From NCBI GenBank assembly GCA_016124975.1, contig WGMP01000012.1, positions 124,001 through 188,000 on the forward strand: a DNA stretch of 64,000 bases. The letters run 5' to 3'. Positions 44,452-56,258 of this stretch are shown piece by piece. The notes below the pieces were generated by a model. That model had not been told where the DNA came from, did not search any database, and saw only the letters and a list, made by a program, of their open reading frames with translations. Every line of letters starts with the position of its first letter. Positions within the stretch are counted from its first letter, which is position 1. The stretch comes from Phycisphaera sp. GTDB lineage: Bacteria > Planctomycetota > Phycisphaerae > Phycisphaerales > SM1A02. Made by a program: the position numbers and the translations under genes.

Positions 44452-45902
44452 TGGCAAAGCAGCTCCCACCCCAGGTCCAGTCCGCGCTTCTGTGGGCCAA
44501 GTCGAACACCATCGTGGTCGTCTTCTGCGCGATCGTGCTTGTCGTGCCCGCCGCGGCATTTGTCTTCGCAGGCAAGTTCGCGGATGACGTCCGCGAGGAC
44601 GCCCAGAAGAAGGCCTCGGTCCACTCCGATCTCTCCTCGATGGCGAAGAAGAGCGTGAGCCTGCCCATTCCAGGCGGCGAGCCCTTCCCGCTCGCGGGCC
44701 TTCCCAACGAGGACATCGTGCGCGAGTACGAGCAGATCCTCACGAAGGTCGGCGACGACGCGCGCGCCGTGTACACGGCCGCGCGCGACTTCAACGCGGG
44801 CACGGGCGCGGAACTGAAGCATGCCCCCATCGTGCCCTCGTCGGTGTTCCCGAACTACAACAGGGCAAACCGCTCGGACGCTGAAAGCGTGCGCTTCCGC
44901 TTCGGAGACGCTCTGCGAGCCTCCTATGAGCGGCTGCTCGCGGACTGCCGAACGGGCGTGCCGCTCGAGCCAACGTCCCTGAAGAACGCGATCGAAGCCG
45001 CCGAGAAGCGCTTCGTGCAGGGCGAGCTCAAGCAGGAGTCGCGCGCCAAGCTCGACGCAGCGCAGACCGCCGCCCTCGACAAGCAGCTCGGGAAGGCCCG
45101 CATCGAGCAGTACTTCGAGATCGCGAAGCGGATCTCGTTCTATGTGGATCCCGCGGCGTTCCCGATCCCGACGCGCGAGGTGATGAACAAGATCCTCCCG
45201 ACGGGTTCCGATCCCGCGAAGGCCTACGACGCCCAGGACGCCGCGCTCTTCGACGAGCAGTGGAAGTTCTGGATCATCTCGGATGTGCTCCATGCCTTCA
45301 GGGACGCGAACGCGGCGAATCCCTCCGTCCTCCAGGCGCCGCTCAAGCGCGTGATGCAGATCCGCGTTCTCCCCGTGGAGGGGGCGGCGTCCGCATCTGC
45401 GGGCAGCGGCGAGGCAAGCGCGATGGGCGGCGAGGTCGCCGCTGCCGAGGGTGACGCAGCCGCAGGCGATGCGTCTGCGGCCGGCGCAGCGACGGGCACC
45501 GCGACGGCCGCGCTCGGCCCGCCGCAGGTCGATCCGAAGGTCGAGGCGCCGCGTGACTTCTCGCGTCGCTTCACGGGTCGCGTGAGTAACCCCGTCTACG
45601 ACGTGCGCCTTGTCGAGGTGGTGTTCGTGGCCGAAACGGCCCGTCTTCCGCGCATCTTCGACGCCCTGGCGTCTCGCAACTTCATGACGGTGGCCAACGT
45701 GCGGCTTTCTCCCGCGGACCCCTTCGAGGCCGCGCGCGATGGCTATCTCTACGGAGTCGAGCCCGTCAGCGAAGTGCGCGCCACGATCGAGACCATCTGG
45801 CTTCGCGAGTGGACGGCTGTCTCAATGCCCGCCGTCGTCAGGTCGCAGTTCGGAATCTCGACCGCGGCTCCCGCCGCGGAAGAGGCATCGAGCGCGGGTT
45901 GA
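44451..45902 (+). CDS. Membrane-anchored protein in the PilO position
   Basis: The 483-residue protein has one transmembrane helix at about residues 20-42 (NTIVVVFCAIVLVVPAAAFVFA), then a long periplasmic part with heptad-like segments and an Ala/Gly linker (about residues 318-365). The final domain is alpha/beta (GRVSNPVYDVRLVEVVFVAET...IFDALASRNFMTV), compatible with a PilO/GspM ferredoxin-like fold. It sits directly after PilM-PilN, sharing one base with its stop and using GGAGG about 8 bases upstream, so PilO/GspM-like assignment rests mainly on position. Confidence 0.65.
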   Translation: MAKQLPPQVQSALLWAKSNTIVVVFCAIVLVVPAAAFVFAGKFADDVREDAQKKASVHSDLSSMAKKSVSLPIPGGEPFPLAGLPNEDIVREYEQILTKVGDDARAVYTAARDFNAGTGAELKHAPIVPSSVFPNYNRANRSDAESVRFRFGDALRASYERLLADCRTGVPLEPTSLKNAIEAAEKRFVQGELKQESRAKLDAAQTAALDKQLGKARIEQYFEIAKRISFYVDPAAFPIPTREVMNKILPTGSDPAKAYDAQDAALFDEQWKFWIISDVLHAFRDANAANPSVLQAPLKRVMQIRVLPVEGAASASAGSGEASAMGGEVAAAEGDAAAGDASAAGAATGTATAALGPPQVDPKVEAPRDFSRRFTGRVSNPVYDVRLVEVVFVAETARLPRIFDALASRNFMTVANVRLSPADPFEAARDGYLYGVEPVSEVRATIETIWLREWTAVSMPAVVRSQFGISTAAPAAEEASSAG

Positions 45903-46013
45903 CGCCGGAGCAGGGAACGACGGACTGAACTGAACAGCGTTGCGAACACCATCCGAGACACGATTCGAGCGAAGCCGCACCCATGGCATCGCTCGGCAAG
46001 ACAGGACAACAGC

Positions 46014-48029
46014 ATGAAGACCAAGGGCATCTCCTTCATCGAGCAGCACATTGAGAAGATCGTGCTTGGCGTGTCAGGCGCCGTCTTCGTCAGTGTTCTC
46101 GTGTGGCAGCTCTTCCCGAACAGCGTCACGCTCGACGGGCAGTCTGTCCCGTTCGGCGAGATCGATCGTCGCATCGCAGAGAAGACCACGACGCTCAAGG
46201 GCAAGCTCGAGCAGCGGCAGGAGCCTCTCGCGGCCCAGCTCGCCGACCGACTCGCGGAGACGGCGCCGGGGTTCCGCGATCGCCTCGCATCGGGTGTCTC
46301 GCCATCGGGACCGCTCGGGCGCTTCGAGCCCCGCCTTGCGACGCTGCTTCAGTCCGACGGCGCCGCCAGCGGCGAGCCGTTCCATGTTCCGAACTTCCCC
46401 GCGGTCGCCATGCGTCAGACGATGCAGGTCGACGACACGCTCGAAGACTCGGTCGTGCAGCAGTTCCCCGACTTGAAGGCGCGCTTCTCTTCACAGGCCG
46501 GACCGTTCGACATCTCGTGGACCGTGCCGAGCGCCGTCCTCGACCTCGCCACCGTGCGGGCTGAACTGCAGGGAACGAGCCGGGGCGCGCAGATCCCGTC
46601 GCTGTGGTACCGCAACACGATTTTCATCGTCGACATCGAGTTCGAGCGCGAGCGGAAGCTTGCCGATGGCGGGTGGGGCGATGCCGCGATGGTCGCAGCG
46701 CTTCCCGGAGCCTTCAGCTTCCGTGAGGAGATGAAGAAGAACCCCGATGCGGGCCTGCGCGACGCCGCTTGGGAGTACCTCTCCGATACGGCGCGGCAGC
46801 GCCAGATCGTGCAGCCGGACTTCCTTGCAACGAAGCGGAGCAACTTCTCCGCCGGCGCCATGCTCGCGGAGGAGTCGTCCGCGACCTCTGTGGAGGATCC
46901 CGATGTCCGCCGCCTTCGCCGCGAGGTGGCGAAGCGCACGATCGAATACAAGCGGATCGAGGACGATCTCAAGGGGATCGGTGGCCCTCTCGACGAGGCT
47001 CCCCGCGATGATCGCCGCCGCGAGGGCGGTGCATCGGGTGGCGGACAGTCGGGCGGCGGACAGGGCGGTGGTGGCCGATCCGGTGGGGGCGGTGGCGGCG
47101 TCAATCGTCCCGGCGGCGGCCTTTCAGGCGGCAGTGGCGCGGCGGGCGGCATGGCAGGCCGTCCAGGCGGCGGCGCGGCCGATCCGCGCGACGAGGAGAC
47201 GAAGAAGCGGCGCATTGCGATGACCAAGAGGCTTCGTGACCTCGAGAAGCGCATGCAGTCGGCTCAGGAGAGGCTCGATCGCAAGCTTGCGGAGACTGGC
47301 GCTGTCGGCGGCGCGGCGGCCGGACCTGCCTCGACCGAGCTGATCGCGGCGGACTCGCTTGTCGTCTGGGCGCACGATCTCGGCGTTCAGGCGGGGAACA
47401 CCTACCGCTATCGGGCGGTTGCCCGCATCTACAACCCGTTCTTCACCAACGGCGGCGTGCTGGTCGAGGAGCAGAAGTCCCTCGGTGATCCGTTCACGCT
47501 GGGTACGGCGGTCTCCGAGTGGAGCACGCCCTACACCGTGACGCCTCCAATCGCATTCTTCGTTGTCGACGCGGTGCCTGGCGAGGGGCGCCTCGGCATC
47601 GGTTCCGCCACCGTCGACATCTACCGCTACTACGACGGAGTGCGTCGTCGTGAGCGCGTCGCCGTGCAGCCAGGCGAGATGATCGGTGCAGGTCGCTCCG
47701 ACGACGGAATCGATTTCGATACCGGCTTCTACCTCGTCGATGTGATCGCGGATCCCGCGGTCGAGCGGGGGGGAGGCGATCGCCGCGTGTCGGCTATCGC
47801 CATCGTGCAGTCGGCGACCGGCGAGTCCTATCAGGTTCGTATCCCGCGCGACGAACTCGGAAGCCCCATGCGCTCCGCGTTCGACGACGAGATCGAGCTC
47901 GCCAGAGCGGAGACCGCCACGCCAGCAACCCCTGCAGCTCCGTCTGGTGCCGCAGGAGGTGCACCTGCGGGCGGCAATCGCCCCGGAAGCGGTCGTGATG
48001 GAAACACCTCGTCGGGATCTCGCGGCTGA
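46014..48029 (+). CDS. Membrane-anchored Gly-rich protein in the pilus operon
   Basis: The 671-residue protein starts at ATG 46014. An N-terminal amphipathic stretch (KGISFIEQHIEKIVLGVSGAV) leads into a transmembrane helix (about residues 16-36). The centre has a Gly-rich run (about 338-390), followed by a coiled coil (RRIAMTKRLRDLEKRMQSAQERLDRKL). The C-terminal domain (residues 430-640) is beta-rich (YRYRAVARIYNPFF...GSATVDIYRYYDG). No known family is recognised. It follows the PilO-position gene by 111 bases on the same strand and could be the PilP-like or a lineage-specific subunit. Confidence 0.6.
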   Translation: MKTKGISFIEQHIEKIVLGVSGAVFVSVLVWQLFPNSVTLDGQSVPFGEIDRRIAEKTTTLKGKLEQRQEPLAAQLADRLAETAPGFRDRLASGVSPSGPLGRFEPRLATLLQSDGAASGEPFHVPNFPAVAMRQTMQVDDTLEDSVVQQFPDLKARFSSQAGPFDISWTVPSAVLDLATVRAELQGTSRGAQIPSLWYRNTIFIVDIEFERERKLADGGWGDAAMVAALPGAFSFREEMKKNPDAGLRDAAWEYLSDTARQRQIVQPDFLATKRSNFSAGAMLAEESSATSVEDPDVRRLRREVAKRTIEYKRIEDDLKGIGGPLDEAPRDDRRREGGASGGGQSGGGQGGGGRSGGGGGGVNRPGGGLSGGSGAAGGMAGRPGGGAADPRDEETKKRRIAMTKRLRDLEKRMQSAQERLDRKLAETGAVGGAAAGPASTELIAADSLVVWAHDLGVQAGNTYRYRAVARIYNPFFTNGGVLVEEQKSLGDPFTLGTAVSEWSTPYTVTPPIAFFVVDAVPGEGRLGIGSATVDIYRYYDGVRRRERVAVQPGEMIGAGRSDDGIDFDTGFYLVDVIADPAVERGGGDRRVSAIAIVQSATGESYQVRIPRDELGSPMRSAFDDEIELARAETATPATPAAPSGAAGGAPAGGNRPGSGRDGNTSSGSRG

Positions 48030-48402
48030 GCGCTCCGTCGCTGTCGCAATCCCCGATCAGTCATCGCCCCGAGGGGGTCGCGCGAGCCGCGGCCTCCTCG
48101 GGGTGTTCGCTTGTGCGGCAGGGGCGGCAACGGCGAAGTCTGGCCCCCGCGCGGCCACTGGGGCAGGAGGGGTGGCGCTGATCCGCGCGCGTGGATTTGT
48201 TGTGGATGGACCAGCTCCGGACACGCGGTTCGGCGGTGAATCGCAGGCAGGACAAAGTTCTCGCCACCGAAAGTAAGGCGACTCGCGCGTTCTCGGACTT
48301 CCAGAGAACCTTTCACGCCCCACCAAGGTCCGAAGCCACAAAAAGAGCGATCGGTTTCCTCCCTCCACAGGAAATTTTTCCATCTCACCACGCAGAGGCG
48401 TT

Positions 48403-48430
48403 GACAGCCTTGCCGAAATGGCTATCCTTG
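48403..48430 (+). promoter_or_regulatory. rRNA promoter P1
   Basis: TTGACA (48403-48408), a 16-base spacer and TATCCT (48425-48430). It lies about 360 bases before the mature 23S 5' end. Upstream, in the 370-base gap after the pilus operon, an 8-base stem CCCCGAGG/CCTCGGGG (48067-48103) may terminate that operon. Confidence 0.6.
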
Positions 48431-48477
48431 CCCCTCCGCACTCGGACGCGCAGCGCGCAGAAGAGTCGGAAGGATCT

Positions 48478-48507
48478 TTGACAAGTTGCTTGAATAGCGT
48501 GCAAAAT
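48478..48507 (+). promoter_or_regulatory. rRNA promoter P2
   Basis: TTGACA (48478-48483), an 18-base spacer and CAAAAT (48502-48507). It gives a leader of about 270 bases before the 23S gene. The -10 is weaker than that of P1. Confidence 0.5.
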
Positions 48508-48787
48508 GTGTCGCGAGCGCGGCGCATCAAGCGTGCTGATCCGCTGGATTCTCAGGGCAAAGCCTTGGGTTTCAGCAGGCAGTGACGGTTGGGCGCAGCG
48601 TGCATCGCACCGAGATATGAGCACTAGGCGACTGCGCGTTTCATGCAGCAGGTCGAGCCTCCAATGGCAACAGTCATCGGCGTCTCTCCTGGGCATCGAA
48701 TGCGTTGGCCCCATCATGCAAGTGGGGCCGTGATCAAAGACCGCTGTTGTGACCCGTCGAAAGGCGAGCCACGGCATTCGGTAGACG

Positions 48788-51546
<2,759 letters not shown>

Positions 51547-51675
51547 CGCGTCTACCGGCTTCCGTGGCCCCGATCGGGGTTCACAGCCGGAGTCGCCAGT
51601 GCGCATGTCAGGTGCGATGGAAGACACACAATGCTGCTATTCAGCCTTGCAGAACCGAAAGGTTCTTCAAGGATT

Positions 51676-51784
51676 TGTCGGTGACCATAGGCAAGGGGTC
51701 ACACCTGTTCCCATCCCGAACACAGAAGTTAAGCTCTTGCCGCCGATGATACTGCTCAGCGGGAAAGTAGGTTATCGCCGACTT
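51676..51784 (+). rRNA. rrf: 5S ribosomal RNA
   Basis: An RNA of about 109 bases. Terminal helix GTCGGTGA pairs with TCGCCGAC; the conserved centre is CACACCTGTTCCCATCCCGAACACAGAAGTTAAGC (split: positions 51711-51745). It lies 130 bases after the 23S end, with a strong terminator directly downstream. Confidence 0.95.
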
Positions 51785-51788
51785 TATG

Positions 51789-51825
51789 AACAACGCCAGG
51801 GTAAACCCTGGCGTTGTTCTTTTTT
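51789..51825 (+). terminator. Terminator of the 23S-5S operon
   Basis: A perfect 13-base stem (AACAACGCCAGGG with its complement), 4-base loop TAAA, then CTTTTTT. Confidence 0.95.
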
Positions 51826-52452
51826 ACCCTGTTCTCTTTGGCTGAGAGTCAGTGACTCGTTCTCCTGCGGCGGGCATCCGCCTGCGCAGTCGTTCCTCGC
51901 GCAGCTGGGCGGCGGGGTCCCTTCGTGCAGGCAGAGCGGTGTCGCGGGTTCTGCTCGAGCCGAAGGCCGGGACTGCGCTGTCCGAGACATTCGATCTGCC
52001 GTCGAGGTTCCCCTCGGCGGTGGAGTGCGCGTGACCCTTCCAGCGTTCCAAGCATGTCAGTCCTAGGCGTCGGCCACTCGCGTCAGCTGCGGGCGGATCA
52101 TCGGTGTCGTGCCTGCTTTGCGCGGGGGCGGCGAGTTGCAGAACCGTCGCGATGGCGTTGATTGGGCAATCCCGCTCGTTCGAGCGGGGAAGGGTGCAGC
52201 GGCCTTTCAGTCAGAAAGCAGTCGGTTTTTCGATGCCTCCCATTTGAAAGCCTCATCGACACTTGATTCCGCGTAGACTTTCCGCGTGCGGCGAGCTGCG
52301 GAAAGCGCTCGACAATCTCCGTCCTGCCTCGAGACGGTGTATGGTCTCCAGTTCGAACCGCGTGTGCGGCTCGAGGGGCCATCGAGGCCGCGACCGATCG
52401 GCGTCGAGTCGCGATGTTCTTCCAGATGGGGCTGGGAGTGTGCACTGTGCCG
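51826..52452. other. Gap between rRNA operon and RRM gene
   Basis: These 627 bases hold only short overlapping frames on both strands, none with a family signature or good ribosome-binding site. I call no gene here. Confidence 0.5.
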
Positions 52453-53052
52453 ATGTTCAAGATCTATGTGGGAAATCTCGACCCGCGCGTGACAATCGCC
52501 CAGGTTCGGGAGATCTTCTCTCCATTCGCCACCATCGAGGATGCTGTCCTTGTCTCCGATTCGAAGACGGGCAAGCTGAAGGGCTTTGCCATCGTCATGA
52601 TCCGTGACGAGGAGATCGGTCGGGCCGCAGTCAAGGCGACCCAGGGCAAGCGGCTGCTCGGCAAGACGCTGACGATCAACGAGGTGATGAAGAAGGGCGC
52701 CGCTGCGGCAAAGGCGGCGAAGGAGATCAGGCAGGGACCGTTCGGCCCGCACTTCAATCGCCAGGGTGGCGGCCGCGCAGGCGGCGGTCGGGGCGGCCTG
52801 CGTCGGGGACAGAACAGGGGGCCCCGTGGTCCGTCTTCTGGCTTTGGCGCATCAGGTGGGGGGTTTGCCTCGGGACTCGGCGGGCCTGGCGCACAGTCGT
52901 TCCGTCCCATGGACCGTCCCGTGGACCGTCCCGTGGACCGTCCCATGGACCGTCCAAGCGGCGCTCCTCCGCAGCGCTTCGACCCATCTCGTCCGCCATC
53001 TGACGAGCGGTCACACGGAACCGAGTCAGGCGACGCGAGTCGGCCGGAGTGA
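52453..53052 (+). CDS. RRM-domain RNA-binding protein with Gly/Arg tail
   Basis: The 199-residue protein starts at ATG 52453 (MFKIYVGNLDP). Residues 2-80 are an RNA-recognition motif: RNP2 is KIYVGNL and RNP1 is LKGFAIVMI (weak at the aromatic positions). The tail is rich in Gly, Arg and Gln and contains a 12-base DNA repeat (52909-52956) giving MDRPVDRPVDRPMDRP. Small bacterial RRM proteins are typical of cyanobacteria and planctomycetes and often respond to cold. It is convergent with the second RRM gene. Confidence 0.88.
   Translation: MFKIYVGNLDPRVTIAQVREIFSPFATIEDAVLVSDSKTGKLKGFAIVMIRDEEIGRAAVKATQGKRLLGKTLTINEVMKKGAAAAKAAKEIRQGPFGPHFNRQGGGRAGGGRGGLRRGQNRGPRGPSSGFGASGGGFASGLGGPGAQSFRPMDRPVDRPVDRPMDRPSGAPPQRFDPSRPPSDERSHGTESGDASRPE
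52909..52956. repeat. 12-bp tandem repeat inside the RRM gene
   Basis: Four copies of RTGGACCGTCCC encode (M/V)DRP units in the protein's disordered tail. Confidence 0.9.
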
Positions 53053-53147
53053 TCTGAAGGCGACCAGCTCCTTCTGCATCAGGCGGTGTGCCCGTGTGCT
53101 GAGTGTCGGGAATGGCCGCGTCACCCAGCGACTGCGGTTCACCCATA

Positions 53148-53191
53148 GTTCAACCATGGTTCAACCATGCTTCAGGCATGTTTCAAGCATG
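53148..53191. repeat. 11-bp tandem repeat, TTCAnnCATG units
   Basis: Four back-to-back units: GTTCAACCATG twice, then CTTCAGGCATG and TTTCAAGCATG. Adjacent units form palindromes such as AACCATGGTT. It lies in the 372-base gap between the convergent RRM genes, where no gene is seen. Confidence 0.85.
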
Positions 53192-53364
53192 GTTTTGGGT
53201 TCCGCCCGTGGAGTCCGTGCATTTCAGACGATCGGTGGGTCTGGAGCTTGGGATCGCAGATCTAGGGATCTCACGGGTCGGGCCGTTCGTTCGCGGCGTT
53301 CGGCACCCGTGATGTGCCAGCCAACCGGCACGGTCTTCGACGACGAGCAACGCTCCGAAATGAA

Positions 53365-53394
53365 ACGCGCGCGCACCGAATGGTGCGCGCGCGT
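53365..53394. terminator. Bidirectional terminator-like hairpin between RRM genes
   Basis: A perfect 13-base stem (ACGCGCGCGCACC/GGTGCGCGCGCGT) with a GAAT loop. There is no T-tract on either strand, so it may block or protect 3' ends rather than act as a classical terminator. Confidence 0.6.
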
Positions 53395-53424
53395 CACGGA
53401 TGTTGATTGAGGGCGACTGGCTGA

Positions 53425-53913
53425 TCACCAGTCGCTGTCGAAGCGCTGCTCGCGACGGCTGTCGCGATCGCGATCCTGCTCACGACCGCCGCGGCCACCA
53501 CCGCCGCCGCCGCCGCCGCCACCACCGTAGCCGCCGCGGCCACCGCCGCCGCCGCCACCGAAGCCGCCACGGCCACCGCCGCCGCCACCGTAGCCGCCAC
53601 GGCCACCGCCGCCGCCACCGAAGCCGCCGCCACCACCACCGCCGCCGAAGCCGCCGCCTGGACGCGGAGCGCGGGGCTGCGCCTCATTGACGACAAGGGC
53701 GCGGCCCTCGAAGTCCTTGCCATTCAGGTTCTCGATGGCGGCCTGTCCGGCCTCCTTCGAGCCCATGGTCACGAAGCCGAAGCCGCGCGAGCGTCCGGTC
53801 TCGCGATCGGTTCCGATGAACACATCCAGCACCTCACCATGCGCAGAGAAGATTTCACGAAGGCCATCTGGCGTCGTACGATAATTGAGATTTCCGACAA
53901 AGATCTTGAACAT
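53425..53913 (-). CDS. RRM-domain RNA-binding protein with poly-Gly tail
   Basis: The 162-residue protein starts at ATG 53913, with AGGAGG 7 bases upstream. The N-terminal RRM is canonical: RNP2 KIFVGNL and RNP1 SRGFGFVTM, with [16 protein letters not shown] at its end. The tail is an extreme low-complexity stretch of Gly with interspersed Arg, Tyr and Phe (RGG/RGGY boxes), ending [18 protein letters not shown] tails bind RNA and favour condensate formation in other proteins. The long frame continuing upstream to 55944 is an antisense shadow. Convergent with the other RRM gene. Confidence 0.93.
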   Translation of the reverse strand: MFKIFVGNLNYRTTPDGLREIFSAHGEVLDVFIGTDRETGRSRGFGFVTMGSKEAGQAAIENLNGKDFEGRALVVNEAQPRAPRPGGGFGGGGGGGGFGGGGGGRGGYGGGGGGRGGFGGGGGGGRGGYGGGGGGGGGGGRGGREQDRDRDSRREQRFDSDW

Positions 53914-54090
53914 GTCTGGCCTCCTAGGCCAGTTTCGCGCCCTGTGATGCCCGTGGGCAGCCAAGGCCGTAGTGAACTCGCGACGCGCAGGGGACTGACA
54001 GTCAGTGGTGCGGTCAACCGCGGATGATACCGTCTTTCTGTCTGTCAAGGCCACCCAACACCCCGATTTGGGGCAGGTTACACTTTGGGG

Positions 54091-55746
54091 ATGGCATTTC
54101 TCGAGGTGAAGAGCCCCCGTTGGACGAGGCGGATCGACTTCGGATCTGACCCGATTTCGGTCGGGAGGCACCCTGACAACCAGATCCAGTTCAACGACGA
54201 CGGGCTGAGCCGCAAGCACTGCGTCTTCGAAAGGCGGCCCGACGGCTGGTGGGTGCAGGACCTTGGTTCTCGGAACGGAACCAAGGTCAACGGCGTCCGG
54301 GTCGCCAACGCGTCCCTCACGGCAGGGGATGTCGTTCGCGTCGGGAACCTCGAGATTCGCTTCATGGCGCCCGAGGCCCCCGCATCCACGGCAGGCCGCG
54401 CGGGCGGGAACACAGGCGCCGCGACGGTCGACGAGTCCAGACAGGACGCGACGGGCTACGAGGCGGCGATCAGGCGCGTGTGCGAAGCGGCGCTCTCGAA
54501 GCAGTTCGGCCAATCCGACATCGCACTCGTCGATGCTCGAGGCACGGTGCTGCACGCGGCGTCTGGTGCGAACGACGCGATGCCTGCTGAGAGCGTTCGG
54601 CTGATGCGGCTCCTGCTCCTCGCGTGCTTCCGTTCGAGGGCGAGCGATCTGCACGTGGAACCCAAGGCGGACAAGGCGACGGTGCGCATACGCGTCGACG
54701 GGGTGATGGTCACCCTGGTCGAGGATCTGCCGACCGAGGTGTTCCGCCGGCTGATCGGGGTGACGCGCGTTCTCTGCCAGTTCGACCAGAGCGTCAAGGC
54801 GGAGGTGCTCGACGGGCACTTCAGCGTCGAGGTGAAGCAGCGGCGCGTCGACTATCGCGTGAGCCTCACGCCTGCCGTGCACGGAATGAAGCTGGTCCTG
54901 CGCGTGCTCGATCCCGCGAACGCGCCGAGCAGGCTGCATGAGCTCGGGATGCTGCCCTGGATGTATGAGAAGCTCAGGACGGTGTGCAACCGCGACGCTG
55001 GGCTTGTCCTCGCGTGCGGCCCGACGGGCTCGGGAAAGACAACCACGCTCTACTCCTGTCTGCGGGAGATCGACCTCGAGCAGCGCAACGCGATCACGAT
55101 CGAGGATCCGGTCGAGTACCAGATCGAGGGAGCGACGCAGATTCCCATCGATTCGAAGCAGGGGCATACCTTCGGCGGACTGCTCCGCTCGATCTTGCGA
55201 CAGGATCCCGACGTGATCCTGGTCGGTGAGATCCGCGACGCCGAGACGGCGAATGTGGCGATGCAGGCCGCGATGACGGGTCACCTCGTCTTCTCCACGG
55301 TGCATGCACGCGACACCATCGGGTCGGTGTTCCGTCTCCTTGACCTCGGGGTCGAGGGCTATCTCGTGGCGAACGCGCTCGACATCGTCATCGCGCAGCG
55401 GCTCGTGCGGGTGCTCTGCCCGACCTGCCGGCGGCAGACGGCGCCGACGCTGGCGCAGCAGCTGAAGATGGGGAAGGGGATCGAGGGCATGGCCACGATC
55501 TTCGAGCCTGTCGGCTGCGACTACTGCCTCGACACGGGCTACTACGGCCGTCGCGCGCTCTTCGAGCTTCTCGAGATGAACGACATGCTTCGCGAGGTGG
55601 TCTTGAAGCAGCCTACGCCGCAGCAGTTGCGCGAGGTGCTGAAGAGCGGGCTCTTCACCTCGCTGCAGGGATACGGCTTCCAACTGGTCATGAACGGGAT
55701 CACGAGCTACGACGAGGTCGAGCGCGTGTCGGGGCCTGAGAATTGA
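54091..55746 (+). CDS. FHA domain fused to PilB/GspE-type secretion ATPase
   Basis: The 551-residue protein starts at ATG 54091 (a TTG two codons upstream is possible). Residues 1-95 are a phosphothreonine-binding FHA domain: [22 protein letters not shown] and [12 protein letters not shown]. From about residue 165 it is a type II/IV secretion ATPase: LHVEPK region, Walker A GPTGSGKT at 310-317, Asp box, Walker [13 protein letters not shown] and the His box [15 protein letters not shown] CxxC zinc pair (CPTC and CDYC) is typical of PilB/GspE. An FHA domain replaces the usual N1 domain, implying phospho-signal input. The downstream genes are translationally linked. Confidence 0.93.
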   Translation: MAFLEVKSPRWTRRIDFGSDPISVGRHPDNQIQFNDDGLSRKHCVFERRPDGWWVQDLGSRNGTKVNGVRVANASLTAGDVVRVGNLEIRFMAPEAPASTAGRAGGNTGAATVDESRQDATGYEAAIRRVCEAALSKQFGQSDIALVDARGTVLHAASGANDAMPAESVRLMRLLLLACFRSRASDLHVEPKADKATVRIRVDGVMVTLVEDLPTEVFRRLIGVTRVLCQFDQSVKAEVLDGHFSVEVKQRRVDYRVSLTPAVHGMKLVLRVLDPANAPSRLHELGMLPWMYEKLRTVCNRDAGLVLACGPTGSGKTTTLYSCLREIDLEQRNAITIEDPVEYQIEGATQIPIDSKQGHTFGGLLRSILRQDPDVILVGEIRDAETANVAMQAAMTGHLVFSTVHARDTIGSVFRLLDLGVEGYLVANALDIVIAQRLVRVLCPTCRRQTAPTLAQQLKMGKGIEGMATIFEPVGCDYCLDTGYYGRRALFELLEMNDMLREVVLKQPTPQQLREVLKSGLFTSLQGYGFQLVMNGITSYDEVERVSGPEN

Positions 55747-55751
55747 GCGCC

Positions 55752-56258
55752 ATGCGGCCCTCCGAAGCCTTCGCCGTGCTCGGCATCGAGCCGCGTTTCG
55801 AGATCGCGGCGCGCGAACTGCGCGCCGCGTGGATGCGCCGAGCCGCCGCCGCACACCCCGATGCCGCGGGTGCTGTGGACGAGAGCGCGCGGGTGAACGA
55901 CGCCATGCGGATTCTGGCGGACCCGATCCAGCGGGCGCAGGCACTCCTCGAGCTGAGGGGGGGGCGCGTCGCGGGAACCCGTGCGCTGCCGCAGGCCTTC
56001 CTGCTCGAGATGATGGAACTGCGCGAGCGCGCGGATGCCGCTGCAGGCGACTCTGCGGCCATCGCCGCCCTGCGCGCCGAGGCCGCCGATCGTCGTGAAG
56101 GCGAGATCGCGCGCATCGCGGAGGCGTTCGCCAGCATGAAGGACGGCGCGATCGATGCCGCCGCGATCGAGGACTCGATCCTCGTCATCCGCGCCTTCGA
56201 TCGGATGGTGGAGCAGCTGGCGCGCGAGGAGAGCGGCGCGCGGGGAGATGCGCCGTGA
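55752..56258 (+). CDS. HscB-like J-domain co-chaperone
   Basis: The 168-residue protein starts at ATG 55752; TTG 55743, which overlaps the upstream TGA, is an alternative giving three more residues. The J-domain HPD is intact at 35-37 (AAAHPDAAG), preceded by the typical helix [16 protein letters not shown]. The C-terminal three-helix bundle has [13 protein letters not shown], matching HscB, the partner of HscA and the Fe-S scaffold IscU. hscA and iscU are not nearby, so an Fe-S role is inferred from family only. Confidence 0.8.
   Translation: MRPSEAFAVLGIEPRFEIAARELRAAWMRRAAAAHPDAAGAVDESARVNDAMRILADPIQRAQALLELRGGRVAGTRALPQAFLLEMMELRERADAAAGDSAAIAALRAEAADRREGEIARIAEAFASMKDGAIDAAAIEDSILVIRAFDRMVEQLAREESGARGDAP

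Noticed and set aside
42238-44559. 773-codon minus-strand frame opposite PilM-PilN
   Set aside because: It is Arg/Glu-rich shadow coding caused by high third-position GC of the real gene; no motif is present.
53914-55944. Long upstream extension of the minus-strand RRM gene
   Set aside because: It is antisense to the FHA-PilB gene; AGGAGG and the canonical RRM start fix the beginning at 53913.
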